From assembly GCA_937934705.1 (NCBI GenBank), contig CALGYY010000024.1, positions 1 through 51,973 on the forward strand: a DNA stretch of 51,973 nt, written 5' to 3'. This stretch comes from an uncultured Bacteroidota bacterium (GTDB taxonomy: Bacteria; Bacteroidota; Bacteroidia; Bacteroidales; CAIWKO01). Under the pieces are notes generated by a model that worked only from the letters and a program-made list of their open reading frames with translations, was not told the origin of the DNA and did no database searches. Shown here piece after piece: positions 7,140 through 15,763 of the stretch (its first letter is position 1; each line of letters begins with the position of its first letter). Both the position numbers and the translations under genes were made by a program.

Positions 7140-9530
7140 ATGAGAAAATTACACCATCTTCGCCGGGCATTGACCGCCCTGGCCTGCGTATTATGCGTAT
7201 GGATGGGTTCAAAAACCTATGCCCAGCTTACTGTGACCAACGGCGGATCTCTGGGATTAACACCCCAGCAGCTGGTTCAGCAGATCCTCGTCGGAGGCGG
7301 CGTTACAGTCAGCAATGCAACCTTTAACGGAAGTGCAGGGATCATTGCCTCCAATATGATCGGCTCATTCACTGCCACTGGTCCGGCCCAGACCCAACTG
7401 GGCTTCAGCGGCGGAGTCATCCTGACTTCAGGCACAGCCAATATTGCCGTGGGTCCAAATACCATCGGCTCCGCCGGATCAACTGCCAGCACAGGCAGTG
7501 ATGCCGACCTGGCCATGCTGATCCCCGGATTTACTGTGAACGACAAAGCCGTTCTGGAATTTGATTTTGTTCCCATCGCCGACACGATTATGTTCCGGTA
7601 TGTTTTCGGATCCGAGGAGTTCTTTGAGTACTGCAACTCAAGTTACAATGATGTCTTCGGCTTCTTCGTCAGTGGCCCCGGGATTTCCGGACCCTTCTCC
7701 AACAACGCCATCAATATTGCACTGATGCCCGGGACTTCGAACTATGTTACCATCGATAACATCTGCGGATCAATGTATTCAGTCAATAACGCTGGAGGTC
7801 AATACATTCAGTATGATGGTTATACAGTCGTTCTCACCGCCTGGTGTATCGTGCAGCCCTGCCAGCAGTACCATATTAAGATTGCGATCGGCGATGCCGG
7901 GGATTCCGCTTTTGACTCCGGGGTATTCCTGGAAGAGAACAGCTTTTCTTCTAACGGTATATCATATAATACATCATATTCTTCGAATGTAGATACAGTC
8001 GCCGTGGAAGGTTGCAACAATGCTATCATCTCTTTTATGCTGAACCAGCCGGCAGTGGATACCGTAGTGATTCATTATACCATAGGTGGAAATGCCATCG
8101 AGGGCTCCGACTACCCCACCGTTCCCGACAGCCTGGTGATTTATCCGGGCGATGACTCAACAGGTTTTGTGATCATACCCATCAGCGATGGAATTAATGA
8201 GCCTACTGAATCCGTCATTATCTCATACGTGAACACAGTTTGCGGAACCCTGGATACTATTCTGATCCTGATTAAGGATTACGACGTTATTCAGACCAAC
8301 ATTACGCCCGATGTCTACATCTGTAACGGGGCGCCGGCCAATGTGCAGATCAACGGAACATACGGCTATCCGCCACTTTCTTATCTTTGGTCCACCGGCG
8401 ATACGATCACCTCTATCATTGTGCAGCCCGCATCTCCCACCACGTATTACGTTTCTGTTTTTGATGAATGTAACTTTATGTCGGTCGACAGTGTCCTGGT
8501 CAGCATCTCCAACCTGAGTTCACAGTTCACAGCTGTTGACTCCGTTACTTGCAACAATTATACTGACGGCGGACTCACTGTCACCCCATATGACGGTTTG
8601 CCTGAGATCACCTACCAGTGGAGTACCGGGGATACTACCGCGGGAATTACGAACCTCTCGTCCGGAAATTATTCCGTGACCGTCACCGACGGAATAGGAT
8701 GCACCTCGGTCAATACCATCACACTGACCAATCCGCCTTTGCTTGTTCTTGAACTAACCCCCACCAACGAAACCTGCCTGAATAGCTGTAACGGGGAAAT
8801 ATTAAGCAATATCACAGCAAATCCTTTCCCTCCCTATTCCTATCTGTGGAACACCAGCCCCCCCCAGACAACTGCTGATGCAGCAGGTCTGTGTGCCGGC
8901 GAATACACCCTCACGCTGACCTACTCACCCAATAACTGTACGGTCACAGCCACCGCCCTGGTTGAAACCAACGTCCTGATCGAGTCCTTGTTCAATGCAG
9001 AACCCACCAGCGGTTTCGTCCCATTCGACGTTAGCTTCACTTTTACCGGTTACGGCGGAACAACATATCTGTGGGATTTTGGTGACGGATCCACATCTAC
9101 TGACCTGAATCCGACGCACACCTATACCGATATGGGCGTTTACACCGTTACCCTGGTCATCAACAGCGGCCCGCCCAACTATTGCGAAGATGTTTACCAG
9201 ATACAGGTGACAGCCATCCAGCCTTCCAGCATGATCATTCCAAATGTATTTACGCCCAACGGGGATGGACTTAATGATTACTTTGCTGTGCAAACAGAGG
9301 GAATCCGGTCTTTCCGCGCGGTGATCTTCAACCGCTGGGGCAAGGAAGTACATGAAACCGAGATCGGAGAGGGTTTCTCAAACTTCATGACCAAAACAGA
9401 CGTGTGGGATGGCACCAATATCCACGGAGGTGGTGAATGCGCAGCCGGAGTTTATTTCTATGTGATCGAGGCCACAGGCTATGATTCCAAGGAATACAAC
9501 CTGAACGGAACCATACAGCTCATCCGGTGA
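7140..9530 (+). CDS. Choice-of-anchor-L / PKD surface protein with T9SS type-B sorting domain
   Basis: 796-aa secreted protein. The signal peptide spans residues 1-29 (cleavage after TYAQ). An N-terminal domain with the 'GSDADLAMLIPG...EFDFVP...FGSEEF' pattern matches the choice-of-anchor-L family (about 30-290). A Calx-beta-like section follows (about 290-375), then SprB/PKD-type repeats, including a clear PKD with 'YLWDFGDGSTST...HTYTDMGVYTVTL' spacing (about 625-690). The gliding-motility C-terminal domain runs from 'IPNVFTPNGDGLNDYF' to the end (about 705-796), the T9SS type-B signal. It is likely a cell-surface adhesin or matrix protein. ATG 7140 is chosen because the signal peptide begins there; the frame extends upstream to 7089 without a signal. 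Confidence 0.88.
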   Translation: MRKLHHLRRALTALACVLCVWMGSKTYAQLTVTNGGSLGLTPQQLVQQILVGGGVTVSNATFNGSAGIIASNMIGSFTATGPAQTQLGFSGGVILTSGTANIAVGPNTIGSAGSTASTGSDADLAMLIPGFTVNDKAVLEFDFVPIADTIMFRYVFGSEEFFEYCNSSYNDVFGFFVSGPGISGPFSNNAINIALMPGTSNYVTIDNICGSMYSVNNAGGQYIQYDGYTVVLTAWCIVQPCQQYHIKIAIGDAGDSAFDSGVFLEENSFSSNGISYNTSYSSNVDTVAVEGCNNAIISFMLNQPAVDTVVIHYTIGGNAIEGSDYPTVPDSLVIYPGDDSTGFVIIPISDGINEPTESVIISYVNTVCGTLDTILILIKDYDVIQTNITPDVYICNGAPANVQINGTYGYPPLSYLWSTGDTITSIIVQPASPTTYYVSVFDECNFMSVDSVLVSISNLSSQFTAVDSVTCNNYTDGGLTVTPYDGLPEITYQWSTGDTTAGITNLSSGNYSVTVTDGIGCTSVNTITLTNPPLLVLELTPTNETCLNSCNGEILSNITANPFPPYSYLWNTSPPQTTADAAGLCAGEYTLTLTYSPNNCTVTATALVETNVLIESLFNAEPTSGFVPFDVSFTFTGYGGTTYLWDFGDGSTSTDLNPTHTYTDMGVYTVTLVINSGPPNYCEDVYQIQVTAIQPSSMIIPNVFTPNGDGLNDYFAVQTEGIRSFRAVIFNRWGKEVHETEIGEGFSNFMTKTDVWDGTNIHGGGECAAGVYFYVIEATGYDSKEYNLNGTIQLIR

Positions 9531-10169
9531 TCATTTCCTCCTGATCAGCATCAAACCATCATGAAAGGGCAGCAGAAGATTCTCTGCCCTTTCGTCATTT
9601 GTCACCATGCGATTAAATTCCTTTATGCCCCGGGTGTCCCGGTCGGCCGCTGCCACATCCCCGAAAATCTTCCCGCCCCACAGAACATTATCTGCCAGAA
9701 TATATCCTCCGGGTCGGATCTTTTCCATCACCAACTGATACAAGACAGGATAATCCTTTTTGTCAGCATCAATGAACACCAGGTCAAAGAAACCCTCCAG
9801 ACCGGGAACAAGGGTTTTTCCATCACCGATCATCATGCGGATAGTGCTGGCCAGCCCGGCTTCCGCAAAGTAGCCGGTGGCTCTTTCTTCCAGCTCAGCA
9901 TCGTGCTCAATCGTGATCAACTCACCGCCCGGTTTTAAACCCTGTGCCAGGCAAATCGCCGAATAACCCGTATAGGTTCCGATCTCAAGGATACGGTCAG
10001 GGGCCAGCATACCCGATAACATCGATAATAGCAGACCCTGAAGGTGACCACTCAGCATACGGGGATGCATAACGTACAGATGGGTCTCCCGGCTGATCTT
10101 TTTCAGGAGCTCATTTTCAGGTGAGGAATGGGCCTCTGCATAGTCCTGTATTTCTTTCAGATCTAACAT
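9531..10169 (-). CDS. Class I SAM-dependent O-methyltransferase (cation-dependent family 3)
   Basis: 212-aa soluble enzyme of the catechol/caffeoyl-CoA O-methyltransferase family. SAM motif I is LEIGTYTGYS (61-70); the metal-binding region FIDADKKDY (132-140) and ADN (159-161) supply the divalent-cation ligands. The substrate cannot be told from sequence. It follows the M16 peptidase by 18 bp on the same strand. Its stop codon abuts the stop of the convergent T9SS gene with no base between them, so no terminator separates the two transcription units. Confidence 0.9.
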   Translation of the reverse strand: MLDLKEIQDYAEAHSSPENELLKKISRETHLYVMHPRMLSGHLQGLLLSMLSGMLAPDRILEIGTYTGYSAICLAQGLKPGGELITIEHDAELEERATGYFAEAGLASTIRMMIGDGKTLVPGLEGFFDLVFIDADKKDYPVLYQLVMEKIRPGGYILADNVLWGGKIFGDVAAADRDTRGIKEFNRMVTNDERAENLLLPFHDGLMLIRRK

Positions 10170-10187
10170 AAAATTATATAATACAAC

Positions 10188-11420
10188 TCATAAACCAGAT
10201 GATTCATAAATCAGGGTGCTTAATATACCGGGATCCGTTACAAGCCTGGCGGTTTCCAGGAGATCTGCCGTGGTCACAGATTCAATATCCCGGATGGCTT
10301 GCTCAAGGCTGTAAACCGATCCCCTGACCAGAGTGCTTTTTCCCATTGAAAGCATTTCTGCCTGATGTGATTCATGACCCAGTATCAACTGACCAAGCAG
10401 TTGTTTCTTAATCCCCTGAAGCACGGAGGATCCCAGGGGCGCAGCAGACAGCCGCCCGAGCTCTTTAAGTGCAAGCTGCAACGCCTTCTGAAGATTCCGT
10501 CGGTCACTCCCAAGATATACCATAAAGACCCCGCAGTCGGAGTAGGGATGATATGACGATTCAATATGGTAACACAAACCCCGTCGTTCCCGAACGGCAA
10601 TATTGAGTAATGAGTTATTGGCAGGCCCGCCCAGAAGATTATTCAGCAATACCATAGGAGTGCGCCGGTGATCATGAACTGAAAATGCCCGGCTGCCGAT
10701 CACGGCGTGACTCTGATGAATCGGTTTGCTTACAAGCTCAAAAAAAGCTGGAATATGCCCCGGTTTCTTGCGGACAGCAGAAGGTGTGCCTGTGATGGCT
10801 TCCCCGTAATACTTGTCCATGAAACGCCTCCACCGTGCTGGATCCATATCCCCGCAGCAGCTCACCACCGTATTCTTCCCGGAATAATTCCGCCGGACAA
10901 ACGACTGCAAATGTTCCCGGTTGAACGACATCACCGTCTCTGCTTTCCCCTGCACGCAGCGGCCAATGGGATGACCAGGAAAAATCCGCTCCTCAAACTC
11001 ATCAAAAATCATTTCATCCGGCATATCAAGATACGATGCAATTTCGTCAGCCACGACTTCCTTTTCCTTTTTCAGTTCCTGTTCAGGAAAGGATGCATGT
11101 AGAAATACATCGGCGATCAGGTCAAAAGCCTTTTCTGCGTAATCCACAGGCACAGAAGCGTGCAGGCAGGTTTCCTCGCGGGTGGTAAAGGCATTGAGTT
11201 CTCCCCCGATACCATCAATATAATTCAAAATCCGGAATGAACTCCGCCGCCTGGTGCCTTTAAAGATCATGTGTTCCAGGAAGTGGGCCAGGCCATGTTC
11301 CTCTCCGGCTTCATCCCGTGAACCTGCTGCTGTGATCAGTCCAAGGTGAAGTACTTTGGAGGGTGTGCGTCGAAATACTCCGCGGATGCCGTTTTTCAGT
11401 TCGTAATATTCATATTGCAT
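10188..11420 (-). CDS. M16 family zinc peptidase (processing-peptidase type)
   Basis: 410-aa insulinase-family metallopeptidase. It carries the inverted zinc motif HFLEH (residues 46-50), preceded by 'GLA', and the downstream glutamate region 'EKEVVADEI' that supplies the third ligand. The C-terminal half has the M16 Arg/Tyr-type region ('RERRGLCYHIESSY'). It probably degrades small unfolded peptides; the location (cytoplasm or periplasm) is unclear since no signal peptide is seen. The ATG at 11420 is chosen: a longer frame to 11504 would run through the -7 element and encodes an unconvincing N-terminus. The gene may be leaderless (see promoter at 11425). Confidence 0.93.
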   Translation of the reverse strand: MQYEYYELKNGIRGVFRRTPSKVLHLGLITAAGSRDEAGEEHGLAHFLEHMIFKGTRRRSSFRILNYIDGIGGELNAFTTREETCLHASVPVDYAEKAFDLIADVFLHASFPEQELKKEKEVVADEIASYLDMPDEMIFDEFEERIFPGHPIGRCVQGKAETVMSFNREHLQSFVRRNYSGKNTVVSCCGDMDPARWRRFMDKYYGEAITGTPSAVRKKPGHIPAFFELVSKPIHQSHAVIGSRAFSVHDHRRTPMVLLNNLLGGPANNSLLNIAVRERRGLCYHIESSYHPYSDCGVFMVYLGSDRRNLQKALQLALKELGRLSAAPLGSSVLQGIKKQLLGQLILGHESHQAEMLSMGKSTLVRGSVYSLEQAIRDIESVTTADLLETARLVTDPGILSTLIYESSGL

Positions 11421-11424
11421 GCGG

Positions 11425-11432
11425 CAAAGATA
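11425..11432 (-). promoter_or_regulatory. -7 element of a possibly leaderless M16 gene
   Basis: Read on the minus strand, TATCTTTG (TAnnTTTG) is followed by CCGC and then the ATG. Bacteroidetes transcription starts a few bases after the G of this motif, which places the start at or next to the A of the ATG. Confidence 0.65.
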
Positions 11433-11504
11433 AGAGGGATTGTCTGACCGAAAGCCCTTCGGAAGATTTCTTTCCTGAGCTCCGCCGCCCCGGTGAAATT
11501 TCAT

Positions 11505-11512
11505 TAAATTTG
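11505..11512 (+). promoter_or_regulatory. -7 element for LOG-family gene
   Basis: TAAATTTG fits TAnnTTTG, 32 bases before the ATG at 11544. It is divergent from the M16 promoter within a 123-bp intergenic region. Confidence 0.6.
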
Positions 11513-11543
11513 TCGTTTAAGCAGTCACTGACAGATACTTCTC

Positions 11544-12143
11544 ATGCGAAAATTCCAATCCCTCGGTGTGTTCTGCGGCTCTTCTGCCGGGACACTTAAA
11601 ATATACGGTGAGGCTGCCTCGAACCTTGGCCGCCTCCTGGCAGCGCAGGGAATTAAACTGATTTACGGTGGCGGTAATATCGGCCTTATGGGTCAGCTGG
11701 CAGATGCCTGCCTGCTCGCCGGCGGGGAGGTTTGCGGGGTCATCACACGTAAACTCAGGGATGTGGAGCTGGCCCATCCGGGTGTCAGCGAAATGCTGGT
11801 GGTAGAAACCATGGCCGAGCGCAAAAGCACCATCACGGCCCTTAGTGAGGGATATATTGCGCTTCCGGGGGGGTATGGAACACTCGATGAGCTGTTTGAA
11901 GTGCTTACCCTGCAGCAATTGAACATCGAACATAAACCCATTGGCCTTCTGAATACTGCTGCATACTATGATCCATTCAGGAAAATGGTGGATCACGCGG
12001 TTCAGCAACGCTTCATAAGGCCGGAGCATACCGGCGTATATACCATCGCAGATGATCCTCAGACGCTTTTAAGTGAAATGGCTTCCATGCAGGCCGTTGA
12101 GACAAAAAAGTGGCTGGATGATTTTCGTCATAATGAATATTAA
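11544..12143 (+). CDS. LOG family (TIGR00730) nucleotide 5'-monophosphate phosphoribohydrolase
   Basis: 199-aa Rossmann-fold protein with the diagnostic motif PGGYGTLDE (108-116) and the upstream MAERK pair (about 90-94) of LOG/YvdD proteins. These hydrolyse nucleoside 5'-monophosphates at the N-glycosidic bond; plant and some bacterial members activate cytokinins. The bacterial physiological substrate is generally uncertain. The glycine-rich loop YGGGNIGLMG (41-50) supports the phosphate-binding site. A 15-bp gap to the next gene on the same strand suggests an operon. Confidence 0.92.
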   Translation: MRKFQSLGVFCGSSAGTLKIYGEAASNLGRLLAAQGIKLIYGGGNIGLMGQLADACLLAGGEVCGVITRKLRDVELAHPGVSEMLVVETMAERKSTITALSEGYIALPGGYGTLDELFEVLTLQQLNIEHKPIGLLNTAAYYDPFRKMVDHAVQQRFIRPEHTGVYTIADDPQTLLSEMASMQAVETKKWLDDFRHNEY

Positions 12144-12158
12144 ACCTAAATCAAACCC

Positions 12159-12983
12159 ATGAAAAAAAATAAACTAATGCTGGGGTTTTTTCTCCCGTTT
12201 CTCGGTGCGATACCCCTGATTATTCTTTCTTCGCTGGAGGAAAATATTGTTGAAACCGCGGGTCGAAACACCTGGATTGTCCTTATGGTCATTGCAGTAG
12301 TTATCGTGGTAGTGCTTTCCATGTTCCCATTCATAGGCCTTTTTAAAGGGATTTTCGGAGGAAAAGGATATAATTTTTTCTGGGGCAGCGGCAAACTGGC
12401 TAAGCAGGTCCTCGCCAACGGCAAATCAGGCCTGGCGAAACTGATCAGGATCAACGAAAACAGCGGTGGGGGTACAGTCACCATCAATGACCAGCCCCTG
12501 CTGAATATTTCACTCATGGTTACTGTTGGGGATGAGCCTCCTTTTGAGGTCAGTCTCGACCTTATCGTTCCGCGTACCCTGATTCCACAGATGCAGCCCG
12601 GTGCTGTTCTTCCTGTGAAAGTGGATCCCTATGATAAAAACCTTGTAGTTTACGATCCGGAAGGAGCAACAGAAGCTCAAAAGCCGGTGATCGGCGGGAA
12701 AAACTGGTCTGAAGAAGACCGGATCCTGCTGGAACAGTCGGGGATAGACGCCATGGCCATGTTGCAGTCAATGGAGGATACAGGCAGGAGTGAAGACTTC
12801 AAACTCATTATCACCATCTCTTATGAAGTCTATGTTCCGGGCAAGGAACCCTATGAGGTCAGAAAGGATATTCCCGTTCCGGCAGATATGGTCCAATTGA
12901 TGCGTTCGGCCGTCGGAAAAACCTTCAAATGCCGGGTTCACCCGGAGGATCCGCAGAAAATTGTGGTCGATATTACCTTCTGA
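12159..12983 (+). CDS. Two-helix membrane protein with duplicated beta domain
   Basis: 274 aa. Two hydrophobic helices near the N-terminus (about 8-24 and 38-60) are followed by two related beta-rich units. Each contains a 'PFEV/PYEV ... vP ... MQ/MR ... Gavlp/GKTFk VkVdP/CRVHP.D...vV' pattern (about 125-170 and 220-274). This repeat resembles the short beta domain found in DUF3592/SHOCT-like bacterial membrane proteins, where it usually occurs once or twice. No catalytic residues are evident. It follows the LOG gene by 15 bp and converges on tgt with a 7-bp gap. Function is unknown. Confidence 0.8.
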   Translation: MKKNKLMLGFFLPFLGAIPLIILSSLEENIVETAGRNTWIVLMVIAVVIVVVLSMFPFIGLFKGIFGGKGYNFFWGSGKLAKQVLANGKSGLAKLIRINENSGGGTVTINDQPLLNISLMVTVGDEPPFEVSLDLIVPRTLIPQMQPGAVLPVKVDPYDKNLVVYDPEGATEAQKPVIGGKNWSEEDRILLEQSGIDAMAMLQSMEDTGRSEDFKLIITISYEVYVPGKEPYEVRKDIPVPADMVQLMRSAVGKTFKCRVHPEDPQKIVVDITF

Positions 12984-12990
12984 TTGAGGC

Positions 12991-14121
12991 CTACAGACGA
13001 GTCTGCAGTTTGATGACCATCCTTTCTTTCCATTCCCGGAATGAACCCGCGATGATTTGATTACGGGCCTCCCTCACAAGGTCCAGGTAGAAGTGCAGAT
13101 TATGTATACTGGCGATCTGGGCTCCGAGGATCTCCCCGGAAACAAACAGGTGTCTCACAAACGATTTGTTATGTGCCCGGTCTACAAACGAACTCCCGTT
13201 GTTATCCAAGGGGGAGAAATCATTTTTCCACTTTTCGTTTCGGATGTTGATGATTCCTTCCGAAGTGAATAACATTCCGTTGCGGCCGTTGCGCGTGGGC
13301 ATCACACAGTCGAACATATCTATCCCCAGGGAGATACATTCAAGAATATTGGCGGGGGTTCCAACGCCCATCAGATAACGGGGCTTATCGGCCGGAAGGA
13401 TGCCGCATACCAGTTCAGTTATACTGTACATCTCCTCTGCGGGCTCACCCACCGATAATCCGCCGATGGCATGGCCTTCAGCTCCTGTAGCGGCGATGAA
13501 TTCCGCCGATTGCCTGCGCAGATCCTCAAAAGTGCTCCCCTGAACAATCGGGAACAGCATCTGGTGATGCCCGTAAGGGCATTCTGTTTCACGATAACGC
13601 TGCAAGCAGCGTTGTAACCATCGGTGGGTCATGCCAAGCGAGCGGGACGCATAGTCATGATCACACGGCCAGGGCGTACATTCATCAAAGGCCATCATAA
13701 TGTCTGAACCAATGATCCTTTGCGTTTCGATCACAGATTCAGGGGTGAATACATGTTTTGACCCGTCAATATGGGAACGGAAAACCACACCTTCTTCAGT
13801 TATCTTGCGCTGATCCGCCAGAGAGAAAACCTGATATCCGCCGCTGTCCGTAAGAATGGGTTTTTCCCAGCCATTAAAACGGTGAAGACCCCCCGCAGCC
13901 CTGATAATGTCAGTTCCGGGCCGCAAGAAGAGATGATACGTATTCCCGAGAATGATCTGTGCCCTGATGTCATCACGCAATTCCCTGAAATGAACAGCTT
14001 TTACCGTCGCAGCCGTTCCCACAGGCATGAATATAGGTGTTTCTATTGACCCGTGGTCCGTTTTCAGCAAGCCTGCCCGTGCAGATGTATGTTTGTCTTT
14101 GTATTGTAATTCAAAAGCCAT
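12991..14121 (-). CDS. tgt: Tgt, queuine tRNA-ribosyltransferase lacking the zinc cysteines
   Basis: Tgt exchanges guanine-34 of GUN-anticodon tRNAs for preQ1 in queuosine synthesis. The general acid region TDSGGYQVFS (D92) and the nucleophile motif 'MFDCVMPTRNGR' (D271) are intact, and 376 aa is the normal length. The C-terminal zinc site is altered: where family members have C-x-C-x-x-C, this protein has G309, S311 and D314, although the partner histidine (H340, IHNL) is kept. The same loss is likely in other Bacteroidetes (recollection, not checked). The start overlaps the queA end by 11 bp, consistent with a queA-tgt operon. Confidence 0.96.
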   Translation of the reverse strand: MAFELQYKDKHTSARAGLLKTDHGSIETPIFMPVGTAATVKAVHFRELRDDIRAQIILGNTYHLFLRPGTDIIRAAGGLHRFNGWEKPILTDSGGYQVFSLADQRKITEEGVVFRSHIDGSKHVFTPESVIETQRIIGSDIMMAFDECTPWPCDHDYASRSLGMTHRWLQRCLQRYRETECPYGHHQMLFPIVQGSTFEDLRRQSAEFIAATGAEGHAIGGLSVGEPAEEMYSITELVCGILPADKPRYLMGVGTPANILECISLGIDMFDCVMPTRNGRNGMLFTSEGIINIRNEKWKNDFSPLDNNGSSFVDRAHNKSFVRHLFVSGEILGAQIASIHNLHFYLDLVREARNQIIAGSFREWKERMVIKLQTRL

Positions 14122-15358
14122 TTGATTTCATTTCAGGTGGTGATAATTGAAAAAGACAGGCGTCCCCGTAGCTGAGAAATCGGAAACCCCGATTCAGTGC
14201 ATAATCATAAGCCTTACGCCACTGCCCGCCTGTGTATGCCGCGATCAGCATCAGCAGTGTGCTTCCGGGCTGGTGAAAGTTGGTAATCAACCTCGATGCA
14301 CTCATGATTGAATAACCCGGAACGATCATCAGCCGGGTCACTGCCCCCAACTGATCACCCGGGTGACGATCCATCCAGCTAAGCAGATTCTCAATGGCGG
14401 CAGTAAAGGGAACCTTGCCCACACGCTCATCCTTGTAAGCTTCCCATTGGTCAAGAAAAAACGTTCCTGAGCCGTGCTTTTCTGCTTTCATGGCTCCCAG
14501 GCAATACAAACTTTCCAATGTTCGCAGACTGGTGGTTCCCACTGCCGTGATGTCAGGCCAGTGACCGATCAGCTTCAGAAGGGTATTGCGCCCGACTGTA
14601 AATGGTTCAGGATGCATGCTGTGCCTGATGACCCGGTTCTCGGTGACCGGTTTAAACGTACCCGCTCCGACATGAAGGGTCACATCTGCTGTTTCAATCT
14701 TTTTATCTGACAAGCCCTCCAGCACCCGCTCAGTGAAATGCAGTCCCGCGGTGGGTGCTGCAACTGAACCCTCGTGACATGCAAACACCGTTTGGTACCG
14801 TTGCCGGTCGCTGCTTTCCGCCTCCCTTCTGATGTAAGGAGGGAGGGGCATCCGTCCTGCGGCAGTGAGAACATCGGCGAAGCATAAGTTCTCAGGTTCC
14901 CAGGTGAACCGAATCCGGAATACGCCGGATTCCCTTCCCGTCATTTCAGCACATAGATGAAGTTCCGGTTTGCAGTTTTCAAATCTGGTCTCCAGTAATC
15001 CGGTTTTCCACTTTTTTGCATGGCCCACCAGGCAGGTCCATTCACATCCCGGGCCTGACTGAAGGGCGCTGTTCATTTCTGTATGCGGGCCTGCAGGTTC
15101 AAGGCAGAAGATCTCAATATGCGACCCCCCGGTTCTGGGGAAAATTAGCCTGGCCTGAATGACGCGGGTGTTGTTTCTGATGATGAGTGATCCGCTTTTA
15201 AGATGTAATGGAAGATCACGGAATGCGGATTCTTTGATGTTCCCATCTTCCATGATCAGCAGCCGGGACGCATCGCGTTCATCCAAAGGATGTTGAGCAA
15301 TCCTTTCAGCAGGAAGCACATAGTCAAATCCGTTGATCAGGAGTTCTTCAGCTTGCAT
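14111..15358 (-). CDS. queA: QueA, SAM:tRNA ribosyltransferase-isomerase
   Basis: QueA transfers and rearranges the ribosyl moiety of SAM onto preQ1-tRNA to give epoxyqueuosine. Family motifs include 'YVLPAERIAQHPL', 'HEGSVAAPTAGLHFTE', 'LHVGAGTFKPV' and 'TNFHQPGSTLLMLIAAY'. At 415 aa it is longer than the roughly 350-aa proteobacterial enzyme because of insertions in the first half, as is usual in Bacteroidetes. It is the first gene of the queA-tgt pair and carries its own -7 element with almost no leader (15366). Confidence 0.96.
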   Translation of the reverse strand: MQAEELLINGFDYVLPAERIAQHPLDERDASRLLIMEDGNIKESAFRDLPLHLKSGSLIIRNNTRVIQARLIFPRTGGSHIEIFCLEPAGPHTEMNSALQSGPGCEWTCLVGHAKKWKTGLLETRFENCKPELHLCAEMTGRESGVFRIRFTWEPENLCFADVLTAAGRMPLPPYIRREAESSDRQRYQTVFACHEGSVAAPTAGLHFTERVLEGLSDKKIETADVTLHVGAGTFKPVTENRVIRHSMHPEPFTVGRNTLLKLIGHWPDITAVGTTSLRTLESLYCLGAMKAEKHGSGTFFLDQWEAYKDERVGKVPFTAAIENLLSWMDRHPGDQLGAVTRLMIVPGYSIMSASRLITNFHQPGSTLLMLIAAYTGGQWRKAYDYALNRGFRFLSYGDACLFQLSPPEMKSNGF

Positions 15359-15365
15359 GATGCTG

Positions 15366-15373
15366 CAAAAGTA
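15366..15373 (-). promoter_or_regulatory. -7 element immediately upstream of queA
   Basis: On the minus strand TACTTTTG (TAnnTTTG) ends 7 bases before the queA ATG, so the predicted transcript has a leader of only about 0-3 bases. No TTG is seen at ideal -33 spacing. Confidence 0.6.
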
Positions 15374-15456
15374 GTCAATCTGGCGCTTGGGGGAGCGAAA
15401 GAGGGATTTGGCCGGGGCGGAGAATTGATTTGAAAAGGGATTGGCAGGGATACGTG

Positions 15457-15711
15457 TCAGAAAGCTGAAGAAATGTCAATGGCTTCTTCGTAAATATCAA
15501 TCACCTCCTCTTCAGAAAGAGAAAGCAATTTGCTGATCTGCACTTTCTTGGTGGAATACCAGAGTTCAACAAAAAAATCCGAAATCAGGTAAAGTTTGAT
15601 CCTGAAATCACCTTCATCCCTGATATGCAGTTCATCCCCGAATTCAAAAAGCGTGTGGGCTTTTTCAACCGGAGGAAGAACATCAAATTCGGTGCGCGTG
15701 ATCATAGCCAT
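15457..15711 (-). CDS. Small conserved-looking protein of unknown function, 84 aa
   Basis: 84-aa acidic, soluble protein starting MAMITRTEF, without membrane segments or cysteines. The predicted pattern is alternating beta strands (LHIRDEGDFRIKLYLISDFFVELWYS) followed by an acidic helix (LSLSEEEVIDIYEEAIDIS). It lies between nadD and queA on the same strand with 52- and 98-bp gaps. Small proteins of this type are common in Bacteroidetes genomes. The residue composition and intact frame support a real gene. An in-frame ATG at 15705 is an alternative start. No function can be assigned. Confidence 0.7.
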   Translation of the reverse strand: MAMITRTEFDVLPPVEKAHTLFEFGDELHIRDEGDFRIKLYLISDFFVELWYSTKKVQISKLLSLSEEEVIDIYEEAIDISSAF

Positions 15712-15763
15712 ATTAATGATGACGTAGAAGCATCAAGAATAATGCAAACAGAAGACGGAAGTT

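Noticed and set aside
14560..14720. Possible preQ1 riboswitch near queA/tgt
   Set aside because: The queA leader is predicted to be only a few bases, and no aptamer-like pseudoknot was seen upstream.
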